Assembly (NCBI RefSeq): GCF_009729415.1
Contig: NZ_MPKW01000023.1
Span: 248,001 to 312,000 of the forward strand
DNA from: Mycolicibacterium sp. CBMA 234
Lineage (GTDB): Bacteria > Actinomycetota > Actinomycetes > Mycobacteriales > Mycobacteriaceae
Direction: 5' to 3'
Length of the DNA: 64,000 bases
How positions within the stretch are numbered: the first letter of the stretch is position 1; every line of letters begins with the position of its first letter. The notes below the pieces were generated by a model, which saw only the letters and a list, made by a program, of their open reading frames with translations, was not told the DNA's origin and did not search any database. This document shows, one piece after another, positions 43,136 through 52,357 of the stretch. Both the position numbers and the translations under genes were made by a program.

Positions 43136-44737
43136 CTAGCCGACGGAGCGGGTTGAGCCGGCCCAGAACTGCGCCCGGACGGCCTTCTTGTCGGGCTTGC
43201 CGAGCGCTGTCACCGGCACCGCGTCGACCACGACGACCTGCTTCGGCGACTGCACCGAGCCCTTGCGTTCCTTGACCGCGGCCTGGATTTCGGCGGTCAT
43301 CTTCTCGACGGCCGCTTCGGAACTGTCGGCATCCGGCCGCAGCACGACGACGGCCGTCACGGCCTCGCCCCACTTCTCGTCGGGGGTACCGACCACGCAG
43401 ACCTGGGCGATCGAAGGGTGTTCGGCCACAACGTCTTCCACCTCGCGCGGGAAAACGTTGAAGCCGCCGGTGACGATCATGTCCTTGGTCCGGTCGACGA
43501 TGTACCAGAACCCGTCCTCGTCCTCGCGGGCCAAGTCGCCGGTGTGCATCCAGCCGTTCTTGAAGGTGTCCGCGGTGGCCTCCGGCAGGTTCCAGTAACC
43601 GCCCGACAGCAGCGGCCCGGACACGCAGATTTCGCCGACCTCACCCTGGGGCACCTGGTTGCCGTCGGAGTCCAGCAGCGCGGTCCGCGCGAACAGCGTG
43701 GGTCGGCCGCAGGACGTCAAGCGCTTCTCGTCGTGCTCGCCCTTGGCGAGGTAGGTGATGACCATCGGCGCCTCGGACTGGCCGTAGTACTGCGCGAAGA
43801 TCGGGCCGAACCGGCGGATGGCCTCGGCCAGGCGCACCGGGTTCATCGCGGAGGCGCCGTAGTACACCGTCTCCAGCGATGACAGGTCGCGCGTGTGCGA
43901 ATCGGGGTGATCCATCAGTGCGTAGATCATGGACGGCACCAGCATGGTGGCGGTGATCTTCTGCTCCTCGATCACCCGCAGCACCTCGGCCGGATCGAAC
44001 TTCTTCAGCACGATCAGCTCGCCGCCCTTGACGATGGTCGGCGTGAAGAACGCCGCACCGGCATGCGACAGCGGCGTGCACATCAGGAACTTCGGGTGCT
44101 CCGGCCATTCCCATTCGGCCAGCTGGATGGTCGTCATGGTGCTGATGGACTGCGTCGTGCCGATGACGCCCTTGGGCTTGCCGGTGGTGCCACCGGTGTA
44201 GGTGAGCCCGCCGACGTGATCGGGTGCGAGGTCGGCGGCCTTCAGCGGCTGCGGCTCGAACTTTGCCGCTTCGGCAGCCAGGTCGATACCGACTTCGGCG
44301 AGCTCGTCCGGCACGGGCCCGAGGGTCAGGATCTGCTTGAGCGACGGCACCTTCTCCAACAGGCCGACGGCCCGTTCCACGAACGCCGGGTTCGGGTCGA
44401 TGATCAGGGTCGTGACGCCGGCGTCGGTCAGCACATACGCGTGATCGTCCAGTGAACCGAGAGGGTGTAGTGCGGTACGGCGGAAGCCCTGGGTCTGGCT
44501 GGCGCCGATGATCATCAGCACCTCGGGCCGGTTGAGGGCCAGCAGGCCGCTGCTGGCGCCGGAGCCTGCACCAAGTGCCTCGAAGGCCTGAACGTACTGG
44601 CTGATGCGGTCGGCGAGCTGGCCGCCGGTCAGCGTGGTATCACCCAGGAACAGGACGGGCTTGTCCTTGTTGCGCGCCAGGGCGCCGACGGTCAAGTGCC
44701 CGGAATGCAGGGGATGGCGCAGCAGCTCGTCACTCAT
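43136..44737 (-). CDS. fadD8: Acyl-CoA synthetase, FadD8 type
   Basis: About 533 residues of the adenylate-forming superfamily. Seen: HVGGLTYTGGTTGKPKGVIGTTQS (A3), FAQYYGQSEAPMVITYL (A5), GWMHTGDLAREDEDGFWYIVDRTKDMIVTGGFNVFPREVED (A7-A8) and PVTALGKPDKKAVRAQF with the catalytic Lys. Activates a carboxylic acid to acyl-CoA. ATG 44737 begins MSDELLRHPLHSGHLT; the longer frame reads through the upstream palindrome. There is no Shine-Dalgarno, and TAGTCT lies 7 nt before the ATG, so the mRNA may be leaderless. The KstR-type operator suggests a sterol-linked role. Confidence 0.9.
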   Translation of the reverse strand: MSDELLRHPLHSGHLTVGALARNKDKPVLFLGDTTLTGGQLADRISQYVQAFEALGAGSGASSGLLALNRPEVLMIIGASQTQGFRRTALHPLGSLDDHAYVLTDAGVTTLIIDPNPAFVERAVGLLEKVPSLKQILTLGPVPDELAEVGIDLAAEAAKFEPQPLKAADLAPDHVGGLTYTGGTTGKPKGVIGTTQSISTMTTIQLAEWEWPEHPKFLMCTPLSHAGAAFFTPTIVKGGELIVLKKFDPAEVLRVIEEQKITATMLVPSMIYALMDHPDSHTRDLSSLETVYYGASAMNPVRLAEAIRRFGPIFAQYYGQSEAPMVITYLAKGEHDEKRLTSCGRPTLFARTALLDSDGNQVPQGEVGEICVSGPLLSGGYWNLPEATADTFKNGWMHTGDLAREDEDGFWYIVDRTKDMIVTGGFNVFPREVEDVVAEHPSIAQVCVVGTPDEKWGEAVTAVVVLRPDADSSEAAVEKMTAEIQAAVKERKGSVQSPKQVVVVDAVPVTALGKPDKKAVRAQFWAGSTRSVG

Positions 44738-44773
44738 GACCAACAGACTAGAACGTGTTCTAGTCTGTTGGTC
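44738..44773. promoter_or_regulatory. KstR-type operator palindrome abutting the fadD8 start
   Basis: GACCAACAGACTAGAAC-GT-GTTCTAGTCTGTTGGTC is a perfect 17-bp inverted repeat ending one base before the fadD8 ATG. Its core TAGAACGTGTTCTA (44749-44762) matches the published KstR consensus TnnAACnnGTTnnA exactly. A TANNNT -10 (TAGTCT) lies within each arm, so a bound repressor would block transcription. KstR itself is not in the window. Confidence 0.8.
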
Positions 44774-44876
44774 AAGCCCTGAGAGATTCCCCTGATCACG
44801 TGCTGCGCGCCGAAAGCGTCTCGAAGCTGTTCGGATCGATGACTGTCCGCCAGCAGCCCAAGCCGAAAGAATGCCG

Positions 44877-45329
44877 ATGAGCGACACCGTCCAGGCCACT
44901 GCGACTCACGAGTTCTCAGCATCCGCTGAGCGCGTCTTCGATGCCTGGACCAACCCTGCCGACGTCCGAGCCTGGTTGAGCCAACCGATCGACGGCAACG
45001 CCGGGGTCGACGTGCATACGGTTGAGATGGATCCGCGCGTCGGCGGTCGGTTCACGTTCTCCGACATGCGCGCACAGGGCGAGGCCGTGCACTGGGGCTA
45101 CTACCGGCAGGTCGAGCGGCCCGGGACGCTGACCTTCACCTGGTTCATCTCCGAACAGGAAGAGCGGGACGACACTTCCGTCGTGACGCTGACCATCGTG
45201 CCGACGGCGCACGGTTGCCGGGCGACCATCGTGCACACCATGGACGCGCAGTACGCGCAGTGGGCTGAGCAGACCGGGCGCGGCTGGACCACGTTGCTGC
45301 GCAAAGTTGGCCTGTCTCTTGGTGAGTGA
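44877..45329 (+). CDS. SRPBCC (AHSA1/START-like) domain protein
   Basis: About 150 residues with one helix-grip fold of the AHSA1 group: ATHEFSASAERVFDAWTNPADVRAWLSQP, VDVHTVEMDPRVGGRFTFSDMR, PGTLTFTWFISEQEERDDTSVVTLTIVPTAHG and the C-terminal helix WAEQTGRGWTTLLRKVG. These bind hydrophobic ligands or act as small enzymes; function unknown. ATG 44877 has GAAAGAA upstream; ATG 44871 is an alternative. The KstR-type palindrome lies about 100 bp upstream and could also serve this divergent gene. Confidence 0.85.
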   Translation: MSDTVQATATHEFSASAERVFDAWTNPADVRAWLSQPIDGNAGVDVHTVEMDPRVGGRFTFSDMRAQGEAVHWGYYRQVERPGTLTFTWFISEQEERDDTSVVTLTIVPTAHGCRATIVHTMDAQYAQWAEQTGRGWTTLLRKVGLSLGE

Positions 45330-45383
45330 CGCCCGACCCGCAATCCTCGCCGCCTGATCGTCGTACCGCCTAGCATCCACGTC

Positions 45384-46994
45384 ATGGCCAGCCCTGCCGA
45401 TCTCGTCATTGTCGGAAACATCGTCACCGTCGACCCCGAACGACCTACCGCGGAGGCGCTCGCCGTCACCGACGGACGGATCGTTGCAGTCGGCTCGCGG
45501 GGCGAGGTGCAGCCGTGGATCGGCGACGACACCGAGGTTCGGGAAGTCGACGGCTGCGTGCTGCCCGGCTTCATCGAGGCGCACGGTCATCCGCTGATGG
45601 AGGCCGTGGTGCTCGGCGGCCGGATCGTCGACATCCGGCCGGTCACGATGCCCGATGCTGGTGACGTCATGGCTGCGATCCATGGCGAGGTCGCCGCGCG
45701 CGGTGCCGACGGTGCCTACCTGAACGGCTGGGATCCGCTGCTGCAGCAGGGCCTCCCGGAGCTGACGCTCGCTTGGCTGGACGCGGCGGCACCCGACACT
45801 CCGCTGGTGATCGTGCACAACTCCGGACACAAGGCGTACTTCAACACCGCAGCAGCCGCCACGGTCGGGCTGACGCGCGACACCCCGGACCCGCACGGCG
45901 CGAAGTACGGCCGCGACGCCGACGGTGAGCTCGACGGCACCGCAGAGGAGACGGGCGCGGTGTTCCCGCTGGTGACGGGCGTGATCACGCCCGATGACTA
46001 TCCGCAGCTGCTGCTCGCCGAGTGCGCCCGGCTGAACCGCGCAGGCCTGACCACCTGTTCGGAGATGGCGTTCGATCCGATGTTCCGGCCCGTCCTGGAG
46101 CAGATGCGCGACAAGCTGACGGTGCGCTTGCGTACCTACGAGATGTCGACCGCGGCGCTGCACACCGATGCGTCGCCGGACAACGGCGACGACATGGTGC
46201 GTCAGGCCGGCATCAAGATCTGGGTCGACGGGTCGCCATGGGTCGGCAACATCGACCTGACGTTCCCGTACCTGGACACCGATGCCACGCGCACCATCGG
46301 CGTGGTGCCCGGGTCGTGCGGGCATGCCAACTACACCCGCGAACAGCTCCGCGAGATCGTCGGCACGTTCTTTCCACAGGGCTGGCAGTTGGCCTGTCAC
46401 GTCCACGGCGACGCCGGCGTCGACACCATTTTGGACGTGTATGAGGAAGTGCTGCAACAGCATCCACGCGATGACCACCGGCTGCGGCTCGAGCACGTCG
46501 GGGCCATCACGCCGGCGCAGCTGCAGCGCGCCCACAATCTCGGCGTCACCTGCAGCGTGTTCGTCGACCATCTCCACTACTGGGGTGACGTCCTCGTCGA
46601 CGGGTTGTTCGGCCCGGACAAGGGGGCGCGGTGGATGCCGGCCGGGTCCGCGGTGGCCACCGGCATGCGCATCTCATTGCACAACGACCCCCCCGTGACG
46701 CCCGAGGAGCCGCTGCGCAATATCAGCGTCGCAGCGACCCGCACCGCACCGAGCGGACGGGTCCTGGCGCCACAGGAGCGGCTCACCGTCGAGCAGGCCA
46801 TCCGGGCCCAGACCATCGACGCGGCGTGGCAGTTGTTCTCCGATGATGCTGTCGGTTCGCTGGAAGTAGGCAAGTACGCGGACCTGGTGGTGCTGTCCGC
46901 CGACCCGCGCACGGTGCCGGCGGAGGCCGTCGCCGATCTGGAGGTGCTCGCGACTTACCTGGCGGGACAACAGGTTCACGCCAAAGTCGACTGA
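45384..46994 (+). CDS. Amidohydrolase, YtcJ/Rv0552-like
   Basis: 536 residues of the amidohydrolase 3 family. The N-terminal beta-domain (ADLVIVGNIVTVDPERPTAEALAVTDGRIVAVGSRGEV) leads into VLPGFIEAHGHPLMEAVVLG with the metal-binding HxH, then CHVHGDAGVDTILDVYEEVLQ and LRLEHVGAITPAQL, and the terminal GSLEVGKYADLVVLSADPR. It hydrolyses a C-N bond of unknown substrate, probably with a divalent metal. ATG 45384. The same gene follows fadD8 in M. tuberculosis (Rv0552). The acyl-CoA synthetase after it is an addition. Confidence 0.9.
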   Translation: MASPADLVIVGNIVTVDPERPTAEALAVTDGRIVAVGSRGEVQPWIGDDTEVREVDGCVLPGFIEAHGHPLMEAVVLGGRIVDIRPVTMPDAGDVMAAIHGEVAARGADGAYLNGWDPLLQQGLPELTLAWLDAAAPDTPLVIVHNSGHKAYFNTAAAATVGLTRDTPDPHGAKYGRDADGELDGTAEETGAVFPLVTGVITPDDYPQLLLAECARLNRAGLTTCSEMAFDPMFRPVLEQMRDKLTVRLRTYEMSTAALHTDASPDNGDDMVRQAGIKIWVDGSPWVGNIDLTFPYLDTDATRTIGVVPGSCGHANYTREQLREIVGTFFPQGWQLACHVHGDAGVDTILDVYEEVLQQHPRDDHRLRLEHVGAITPAQLQRAHNLGVTCSVFVDHLHYWGDVLVDGLFGPDKGARWMPAGSAVATGMRISLHNDPPVTPEEPLRNISVAATRTAPSGRVLAPQERLTVEQAIRAQTIDAAWQLFSDDAVGSLEVGKYADLVVLSADPRTVPAEAVADLEVLATYLAGQQVHAKVD

Positions 46995-47024
46995 GCGCGC
47001 GGCAGACGTGGCAGGCTTCAGCGC

Positions 47025-48599
47025 ATGACTGAACTGTCGGCACCCCGATTCCTCGATGAGCGTGTTGCCCACTGGGCGGCGACCAAGCCAGACGAAGAAG
47101 CGATCACCTACCTGGGCCGCACCTGGACCTGGTCGCAGTGGAACGACCGCGTCCGCCGATTGGCCGGTGCGCTGTCGGCCTGGGGCATCAAACGCGGTGA
47201 CGTCGTGGCGTTCATGGACAAGAACCATCCGGCCTGTGTGGAGTTGACGCTGGCGGCGGCATCGTTGGGTGCGGCCAACGCCATCATCAACTTCCGGCTG
47301 GCTGCCAACGAGCTCGACTTTGTGCTGAATGACTGTGGCGCAAAGGTTCTCGTCGTCGGAGCCGAACTGAGGCCGGGCATCGACAACATCGCCGACAAAC
47401 TCACCGCTGTCGAGCACATCATCAGCGTGACGCCTGAGGGTGGCGACGGCGACGAGTATGAGGCGCTGCTGGCCGGTGCCACGCCGCTAGACCGTTCGCC
47501 TGATGTCCAGCCCGACGACGTCTGCATCATCATGTACTCGTCGGGCACCACGGGCCGTCCGAAGGGCGTCGCGCTGACTCAGGCCAACATGATTGCCCAC
47601 ACCATCAACGCCTTCGACGGCTGGGAGAGCACCCCCGAGGACAAGAACCTCGTCGCGATGCCGCTGTTCCACGTCGGCGGCTCGTCGTACATGCAGTACG
47701 GGCTGCACAACGGGGTGCCGAGCTACATGACGCGTGACGCCGACGGGGCCTCGCTGGCCGGCGGCATCCTCGTCGGGGCCAACCGGACGTTCCTCGTGCC
47801 GGCGGTGCTGGCCAAGGTGCTCGAGACCGGCCCGGATGCGGTGAAGTTGTTCAGCGCCCTGAAGACCTACGCCTACGGGGCGTCGCCCATGCCGCTGCCG
47901 CTACTGCGTCAGGCCTTGCAGGCGTGGCCCGAGACGGAATTCATCCAGGTGTACGGGCTGACCGAGGTGTGTGGTGTGGTCAGCCGGCTGATGCCCGAAG
48001 ACCACCGCGCCGACAATGAGGAGCGACTGGTTAGCGCCGGCGTGCTGATTCCGCAGGCCGAGGTGCGGGTCGTCGACCCTGACAGCCTCGAAGATGTGGA
48101 TTCGGGCGCGCAGGGCGAATTGTGGTTCCGCACACCGACTTTGATGAAGGAGTACCTCAACCGGCCGGACGCCACCGGCGAGGCGATCACTCCCGAGGGC
48201 TGGTTCCGCACCGGTGATATCGGCCGCGTGGACGCCGACGGATACATCTTCGTTGAGGACCGGCTCAAGGACATGATCATCTCCGGTGGCGAGAACATCT
48301 ACTCCATCGAGGTCGAGCGGGTGCTGGCCGAACACCCGGCGGTGTCCGAGGTCGCGATCATCGGGGTGCCCGACGAAAAGTGGGGCGAGTCGGTGAAAGC
48401 CGTTGTGACACTTGATAGTTCGGGGGATGGTGTGACGGACACGGACCTCATCGCCTTTGCCCGGGAACGGCTCGCCGCGTACAAGTGCCCGAAGACTGTC
48501 GACTTCGTCGATGACATGCCCCGCAACCCCACCGGCAAGATCCTGAAGAAGGAACTTCGAAAGCCGTTCTGGGATGGTCGAGACCGCGCCACCGTGTGA
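47025..48599 (+). CDS. Acyl-CoA synthetase / carboxylate-CoA ligase
   Basis: 524 residues. VCIIMYSSGTTGRPKGVALTQANM (A3), QVYGLTEVCGVVSRL (A5), WFRTGDIGRVDADGYIFVEDRLKDMIISGGENIYSIEVE (A7-A8) and NPTGKILKKELRKPF with the catalytic Lys give a complete fatty or aryl acyl-CoA ligase. ATG 47025. Substrate class is not fixed by sequence. It lies 30 bp after the amidohydrolase gene, possibly in the same transcript; it is not present at this spot in M. tuberculosis. Confidence 0.9.
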   Translation: MTELSAPRFLDERVAHWAATKPDEEAITYLGRTWTWSQWNDRVRRLAGALSAWGIKRGDVVAFMDKNHPACVELTLAAASLGAANAIINFRLAANELDFVLNDCGAKVLVVGAELRPGIDNIADKLTAVEHIISVTPEGGDGDEYEALLAGATPLDRSPDVQPDDVCIIMYSSGTTGRPKGVALTQANMIAHTINAFDGWESTPEDKNLVAMPLFHVGGSSYMQYGLHNGVPSYMTRDADGASLAGGILVGANRTFLVPAVLAKVLETGPDAVKLFSALKTYAYGASPMPLPLLRQALQAWPETEFIQVYGLTEVCGVVSRLMPEDHRADNEERLVSAGVLIPQAEVRVVDPDSLEDVDSGAQGELWFRTPTLMKEYLNRPDATGEAITPEGWFRTGDIGRVDADGYIFVEDRLKDMIISGGENIYSIEVERVLAEHPAVSEVAIIGVPDEKWGESVKAVVTLDSSGDGVTDTDLIAFARERLAAYKCPKTVDFVDDMPRNPTGKILKKELRKPFWDGRDRATV

Positions 48600-48649
48600 G
48601 GTGCCGGAACCGGGTTGGGTGCGTCAAACATCAAGTAGCGCTGGCTGGT

Positions 48650-49297
48650 TCACTCCTGGTGTGTGGATGCACGGCCAACGTTTTCCGCGATCACCTGGAT
48701 CGACTGCATCATTCGTTGTGGGGTAAACGATGCGGGGTGTTCGAGGAGCAGTCTGGCTAGTGCCTCCGCAGCATCGCGGGTGAGATGTGAGATCAGTTCG
48801 ACGTCGAGGTCGCCGGCGCCGATGCGCTCTAGCTGATATTCGAGGGCGGCCTCGATCTGGCGGCGTATTCGTTCGCGTCCATCACGGATAGCCGACTGTA
48901 CGCTGCTCGGGGCGCCGTCGATCGGAAGCAGGACGAGCCGCGATATCTCGGGTTCCTGCAGCACGCTCTCTAGGTAGGTGCTCAAAGCGGCGGCCACGGC
49001 CCCGGGCATGGTGTCGATTTCGGTGGTGGCCTGGAGTGCTCTGGTGACGCGGTCCGATGTGACTTGCTGTGCCCGTTGCATCAGGGCCAGTTGCAGTTCG
49101 GCCTGCGAGCCAAAGATCTTGTAGCTCACCGATTTTGCGACCCCGGCGCGCTCGGCGATGCGTTCCATCGCCGTTCCTGGCCAACCGACTTCCGCGACGA
49201 GGCCGGCCGCGGCATCGAGGATCTGCGCGCGGCGGACCTCGACGGGTTGGCGCGCGGCATACCGCCGTCGCGGAGCAGCATCCGGTTGAGCGACCAT
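48650..49297 (-). CDS. TetR family transcriptional regulator
   Basis: About 215 residues. HTH: VRRAQILDAAAGLVAEVGWPGTAMERIAERAGVAKSVSYKIFGSQAELQLAL. The C-terminal domain is helical with no recognised ligand signature. ATG 49297 is preferred to the adjacent GTG 49300. It is divergent from the alpha/beta hydrolase gene, and the shared 94-bp gap contains a near-perfect dyad, so it probably represses both genes. Confidence 0.88.
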   Translation of the reverse strand: MVAQPDAAPRRRYAARQPVEVRRAQILDAAAGLVAEVGWPGTAMERIAERAGVAKSVSYKIFGSQAELQLALMQRAQQVTSDRVTRALQATTEIDTMPGAVAAALSTYLESVLQEPEISRLVLLPIDGAPSSVQSAIRDGRERIRRQIEAALEYQLERIGAGDLDVELISHLTRDAAEALARLLLEHPASFTPQRMMQSIQVIAENVGRASTHQE

Positions 49298-49304
49298 CAC
49301 GGAA

Positions 49305-49344
49305 ATGAATATACCCTACCGAATATTCTATACGGTACATTCAT
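49305..49344. promoter_or_regulatory. Nested dyad, candidate operator of the adjacent TetR regulator
   Basis: Inner dyad ACCGAATA-TTC-TATACGGT (49318-49336; one mismatch between 8-bp arms). Outer dyad ATGAAT (49305-49310) with ATTCAT (49339-49344). The region is AT-rich compared with its surroundings and lies 8 bp from the regulator start and about 48 bp from the hydrolase start. Confidence 0.6.
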
Positions 49345-49391
49345 GCGGGTGGTCTTGCTGAGGCCGCTGCGAGCGTAAATCGAGGAGAGAA

Positions 49392-50225
49392 ATGGCGATG
49401 TTCCGCTGGGAAGGCCTATCCATCGCGTACGACCATGCCGGGTCGGGCGATCCGATCGTTTTTCTGCACAATCTCGGCGGAAATCGCACCATCTGGCAGG
49501 CCCAGTTCGACGCCCTCGCCCAAACGAACAGCGTGTACGCCGTGGATTGGCCCGGCTATGGCGAGTCCGACGTCCCCGACGACGGCTACACCATCGAGAA
49601 CCATCAACGGCTGCTGGCTGCGTTCATCGAGAGCCACCAGCTGCGCGGCTTGACATTGGTGGGCAACTGTTTCGGCAGCGCGATGGCGCTGATCTACGCA
49701 CGACGCAACCCGGGCAACGTCCGGGCGTTGGTGCTGATGAATCCGCTTACCGCTGCCACTCTGCGGCCGACCAGGACCGGCTGGGCTGCCCGGCTGCTGC
49801 GCCCGATACCCCTGGCCTCGGTCGGCGGAGCCATCCGGCTGCCTGCCGCGGTGGCCGCACTCGTGCTGCGCGAACAGCTCGGGGTCCGCGGGCGGCGAAT
49901 GAGTCCCGCGACGTTCGCGCCCCTACGTCAGCGTTGGACCAAAACCGGTGCGCTGAGGCCCATCGCCGCGATCCTGCCCGAATTGCCACGCCTGGCCGAA
50001 CTCGACGGCTTCATGCCGGATGACGGCTTTCCGCCGATCACCACCATCTGGGGCGAGAAGAACCAGGTGTTGTCCGCATCGGCAGGCGCGCGGCTCAACA
50101 CCACGCTGGCTCCGCAGAATGCGATAACCCTTGCCGGGTCGGGTCATCTCGCCATGATCGAGGACCCCGAGCCGATTATCCGGGCGATCGAGGCCGCGTC
50201 CGGCTCCCGGCAAGCCGCACGCTGA
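49392..50225 (+). CDS. Alpha/beta hydrolase
   Basis: 277 residues. PIVFLHNLGGNRTIWQAQF is the oxyanion-hole HNLGG region, LTLVGNCFGSAMALIYA places a Cys in the nucleophile elbow (GNCFGS), and the final GSGHLAMIEDPEPI supplies the catalytic His. Cys in place of Ser is found in dienelactone hydrolase-like enzymes, so an unusual nucleophile is possible. GAGGAGAG precedes ATG 49392 (or 49398). Probably controlled by the divergent TetR gene. Substrate unknown. Confidence 0.87.
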   Translation: MAMFRWEGLSIAYDHAGSGDPIVFLHNLGGNRTIWQAQFDALAQTNSVYAVDWPGYGESDVPDDGYTIENHQRLLAAFIESHQLRGLTLVGNCFGSAMALIYARRNPGNVRALVLMNPLTAATLRPTRTGWAARLLRPIPLASVGGAIRLPAAVAALVLREQLGVRGRRMSPATFAPLRQRWTKTGALRPIAAILPELPRLAELDGFMPDDGFPPITTIWGEKNQVLSASAGARLNTTLAPQNAITLAGSGHLAMIEDPEPIIRAIEAASGSRQAAR

Positions 50226-50301
50226 GATCGCGTCAGCGCTTTCGTCGGGCCGCAAGTCCCGCGAAGGCGGAATGACATCACGTGTGAGGCAGGATGAACG
50301 A

Positions 50302-51267
50302 ATGCCGCCGCACTTGGACGAACTGCTTGAGCGGCTGCACGTTGTCTCGCTGCCCATGCGGGTTCGATTCCGCGGCATCGACGTTCGTGAAGTTGCGCTG
50401 ATCGAAGGTCCGTGCGGCTGGGGCGAATTCGGCGCGTTCGTCGAGTACGGCCCAGCCGAGGCGGCGGCATGGCTGGCGTCCGGTATCGAAGCCGCCTACC
50501 GGCCGTCGCCCGGGCCAGTGCGGGACCGCATCCCGATCAACGCGACCGTGCCTGCCGTCGAGGCGGCCCGGGTGCCCGAGGTGTTGGCGCGATTCCCGAG
50601 TGCGCGGACCGCCAAGGTCAAGGTCGCCGAACCGGGGCAGACGTTGGCTGACGACGTCGCCCGGGTGAACGCGGTGCGTGCCGCGATACCGGTGGTGCGC
50701 GTGGATGCCAACGGCGGCTGGACCGTCGCTGAGGCGGTGGCCGCCGCGCGCGCCCTGACTGCCGACGGGCCACTCGAATACCTCGAACAACCCTGCGCCT
50801 CAGTGCCGGAACTGGCCGAACTGCGCGGCTTGGTCGACGTCCCAGTAGCCGCCGATGAATCGATTCGCAAGGCCTCGGACCCGCTGCGGGTGGTGCGGGA
50901 GCGCGCTGCCGACATCGCGGTAGTCAAGGTCGCGCCGCTCGGGGGAGTGGCACGGCTGCTGGCGGTGGCCGCCCAGATCGACATCCCGATTGTGGTGTCC
51001 AGCGCTTTGGATTCCGCGGTCGGTATGACGCGCGGGCTGCTGGCCGCCGGATGCCTGCCGTCGCTCGAGCACGCCTGCGGGCTGGGCACCGGCGGGTTGT
51101 TTGTGGAAGACGTTGCCGACGTGCCAGCTTCGGTCGACGGGTTCCTGCCGGTGGGTCCGGTTGCGCCGGACCCGGCACGGCTGGTGGAGTTGGCGGCAGC
51201 GCCCGCACGCCGGGACTGGTGGATGGACCGGGTCCGGGAGTGCTACCCGTTACTGGGCGTCGGCTGA
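50302..51267 (+). CDS. menC: o-Succinylbenzoate synthase
   Basis: Dehydrates SHCHC to o-succinylbenzoate, the MenE substrate. 321 residues, enolase superfamily. Seen: MRVRFRGIDVREVALIEGPCGWGEFGAFVEY, TAKVKVAEPG with the catalytic KxK, VRVDANGGW, YLEQPC, VAADESIRK and VKVAPLGG. The M. tuberculosis protein aligns over nearly its whole length, supporting ATG 50302, with AGGA 8 nt upstream; ATG 50272 is an alternative. In M. tuberculosis bpoC and menD follow; here a 12-kb block intervenes. Confidence 0.96.
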   Translation: MPPHLDELLERLHVVSLPMRVRFRGIDVREVALIEGPCGWGEFGAFVEYGPAEAAAWLASGIEAAYRPSPGPVRDRIPINATVPAVEAARVPEVLARFPSARTAKVKVAEPGQTLADDVARVNAVRAAIPVVRVDANGGWTVAEAVAAARALTADGPLEYLEQPCASVPELAELRGLVDVPVAADESIRKASDPLRVVRERAADIAVVKVAPLGGVARLLAVAAQIDIPIVVSSALDSAVGMTRGLLAAGCLPSLEHACGLGTGGLFVEDVADVPASVDGFLPVGPVAPDPARLVELAAAPARRDWWMDRVRECYPLLGVG

Positions 51268-51313
51268 CTGCGGACCCGGCGCACCCGCTCGACGCGGTTG
51301 AAAGTGCTGTCCA

Positions 51314-52123
51314 TCAACCGAATTCGACGACAGTCACGGGCGCTCGGAAGCGAGCCAGCTGAGGCAGTCGGTACGACTGACGGGTGGCCCACGGCACGAT
51401 CTTGCCGCGCCCGTCGGGGTAGCGCAGTTCGCGCACCGCGCGGACGCCGGGGATGGACTCCACTTGCGGGTATTGATCGGCGGTGAACCAGAACGGCATC
51501 GGCGGCGACGTGTAGTCCTTGCTGAGCTTGAAGCCGCGGCGTTGTGAATGGGCGCTGACGAATCGGGGGATGCTGTCAAAGGCCAACTGGCCGTTAGGAA
51601 AACGATTGGCACACGCGGCGATCAGGTCGAATACGGCTGCGGAATCCAGATACTGGAACAAGCCTTCGGCGGTGATCAGCACACCGCCACGGTCGTCTAC
51701 CTGGTCCATCCAGGACGTCTCGAGTGCGGACTGAGCGCACTGGCCGAGCCGCGGCGAGGTCGGAAGCAGACACTGCCGCAGGTGGATGATCGGTTCCAAA
51801 TCCACTGACAGCCAAGTCATCTCGCCGTTGTCCACGCGCCAGAAGCTGGTCTGCAATCCCTCCGCCAAGGCGACCACCGTCGCGCGCGGGTGGTCATCCA
51901 GGTATTCGCGGGTGACTCGGTCGAATACCAGCGCGCGCAGCGCAGTGGCCTGGTGGGTACGGCCGAAGTTTTGATAGTCGTAGCCGAGGGTGTCCCGCAG
52001 CGCTATCGCCATCGGGTCGTCGATGATGCCGTCGGGCCGCGCAGCCTCGGTCGCCCGCTGATGCAGGGTCAACAACGCGGTCTCGGATATTCCGTCCAGG
52101 TGACGGGCATCGATGGTTGGCAT
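51314..52123 (-). CDS. SAM-dependent methyltransferase, leucine carboxyl methyltransferase/TcmP family
   Basis: 269 residues: MPTIDARHLDGISETALLTLHQRATEAARPDGIIDDPMA begins the LCM/TcmP-type fold; TVVALAEGLQTSFWRVDNGEMTWLSVDLEPI is the SAM site (with E instead of a usual G in the loop) and GVLITAEGLFQYLD a later conserved strand. These O-methyltransferases act on carboxyl or hydroxyl groups of polyketides and lipids. ATG 52123. It converges with menC and is divergent from the PPE gene, at the left edge of the inserted block; a tailoring role is speculation. Confidence 0.83.
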   Translation of the reverse strand: MPTIDARHLDGISETALLTLHQRATEAARPDGIIDDPMAIALRDTLGYDYQNFGRTHQATALRALVFDRVTREYLDDHPRATVVALAEGLQTSFWRVDNGEMTWLSVDLEPIIHLRQCLLPTSPRLGQCAQSALETSWMDQVDDRGGVLITAEGLFQYLDSAAVFDLIAACANRFPNGQLAFDSIPRFVSAHSQRRGFKLSKDYTSPPMPFWFTADQYPQVESIPGVRAVRELRYPDGRGKIVPWATRQSYRLPQLARFRAPVTVVEFG

Positions 52124-52357
52124 GGCGCCACCGTACGTCGACGGCTCCGGTCACTGTCAAAACCGGCCCGAAGAACCGCTCGCATTGCGATACCGCGATA
52201 TCCGGCTGCCGCATAGGCGATTTCGGCCGGCTCCTCGGGCTGGGAACTTTCTCGATGTGTTGGCCGACTAGCTAGAGATAGGGGTGCCGTGGGGGTATCC
52301 AGGGGTCGCGCCGGAGCGGGTGAGCGGCCTGTCGTGCCGTGCGAGGAGACCGCAAAA

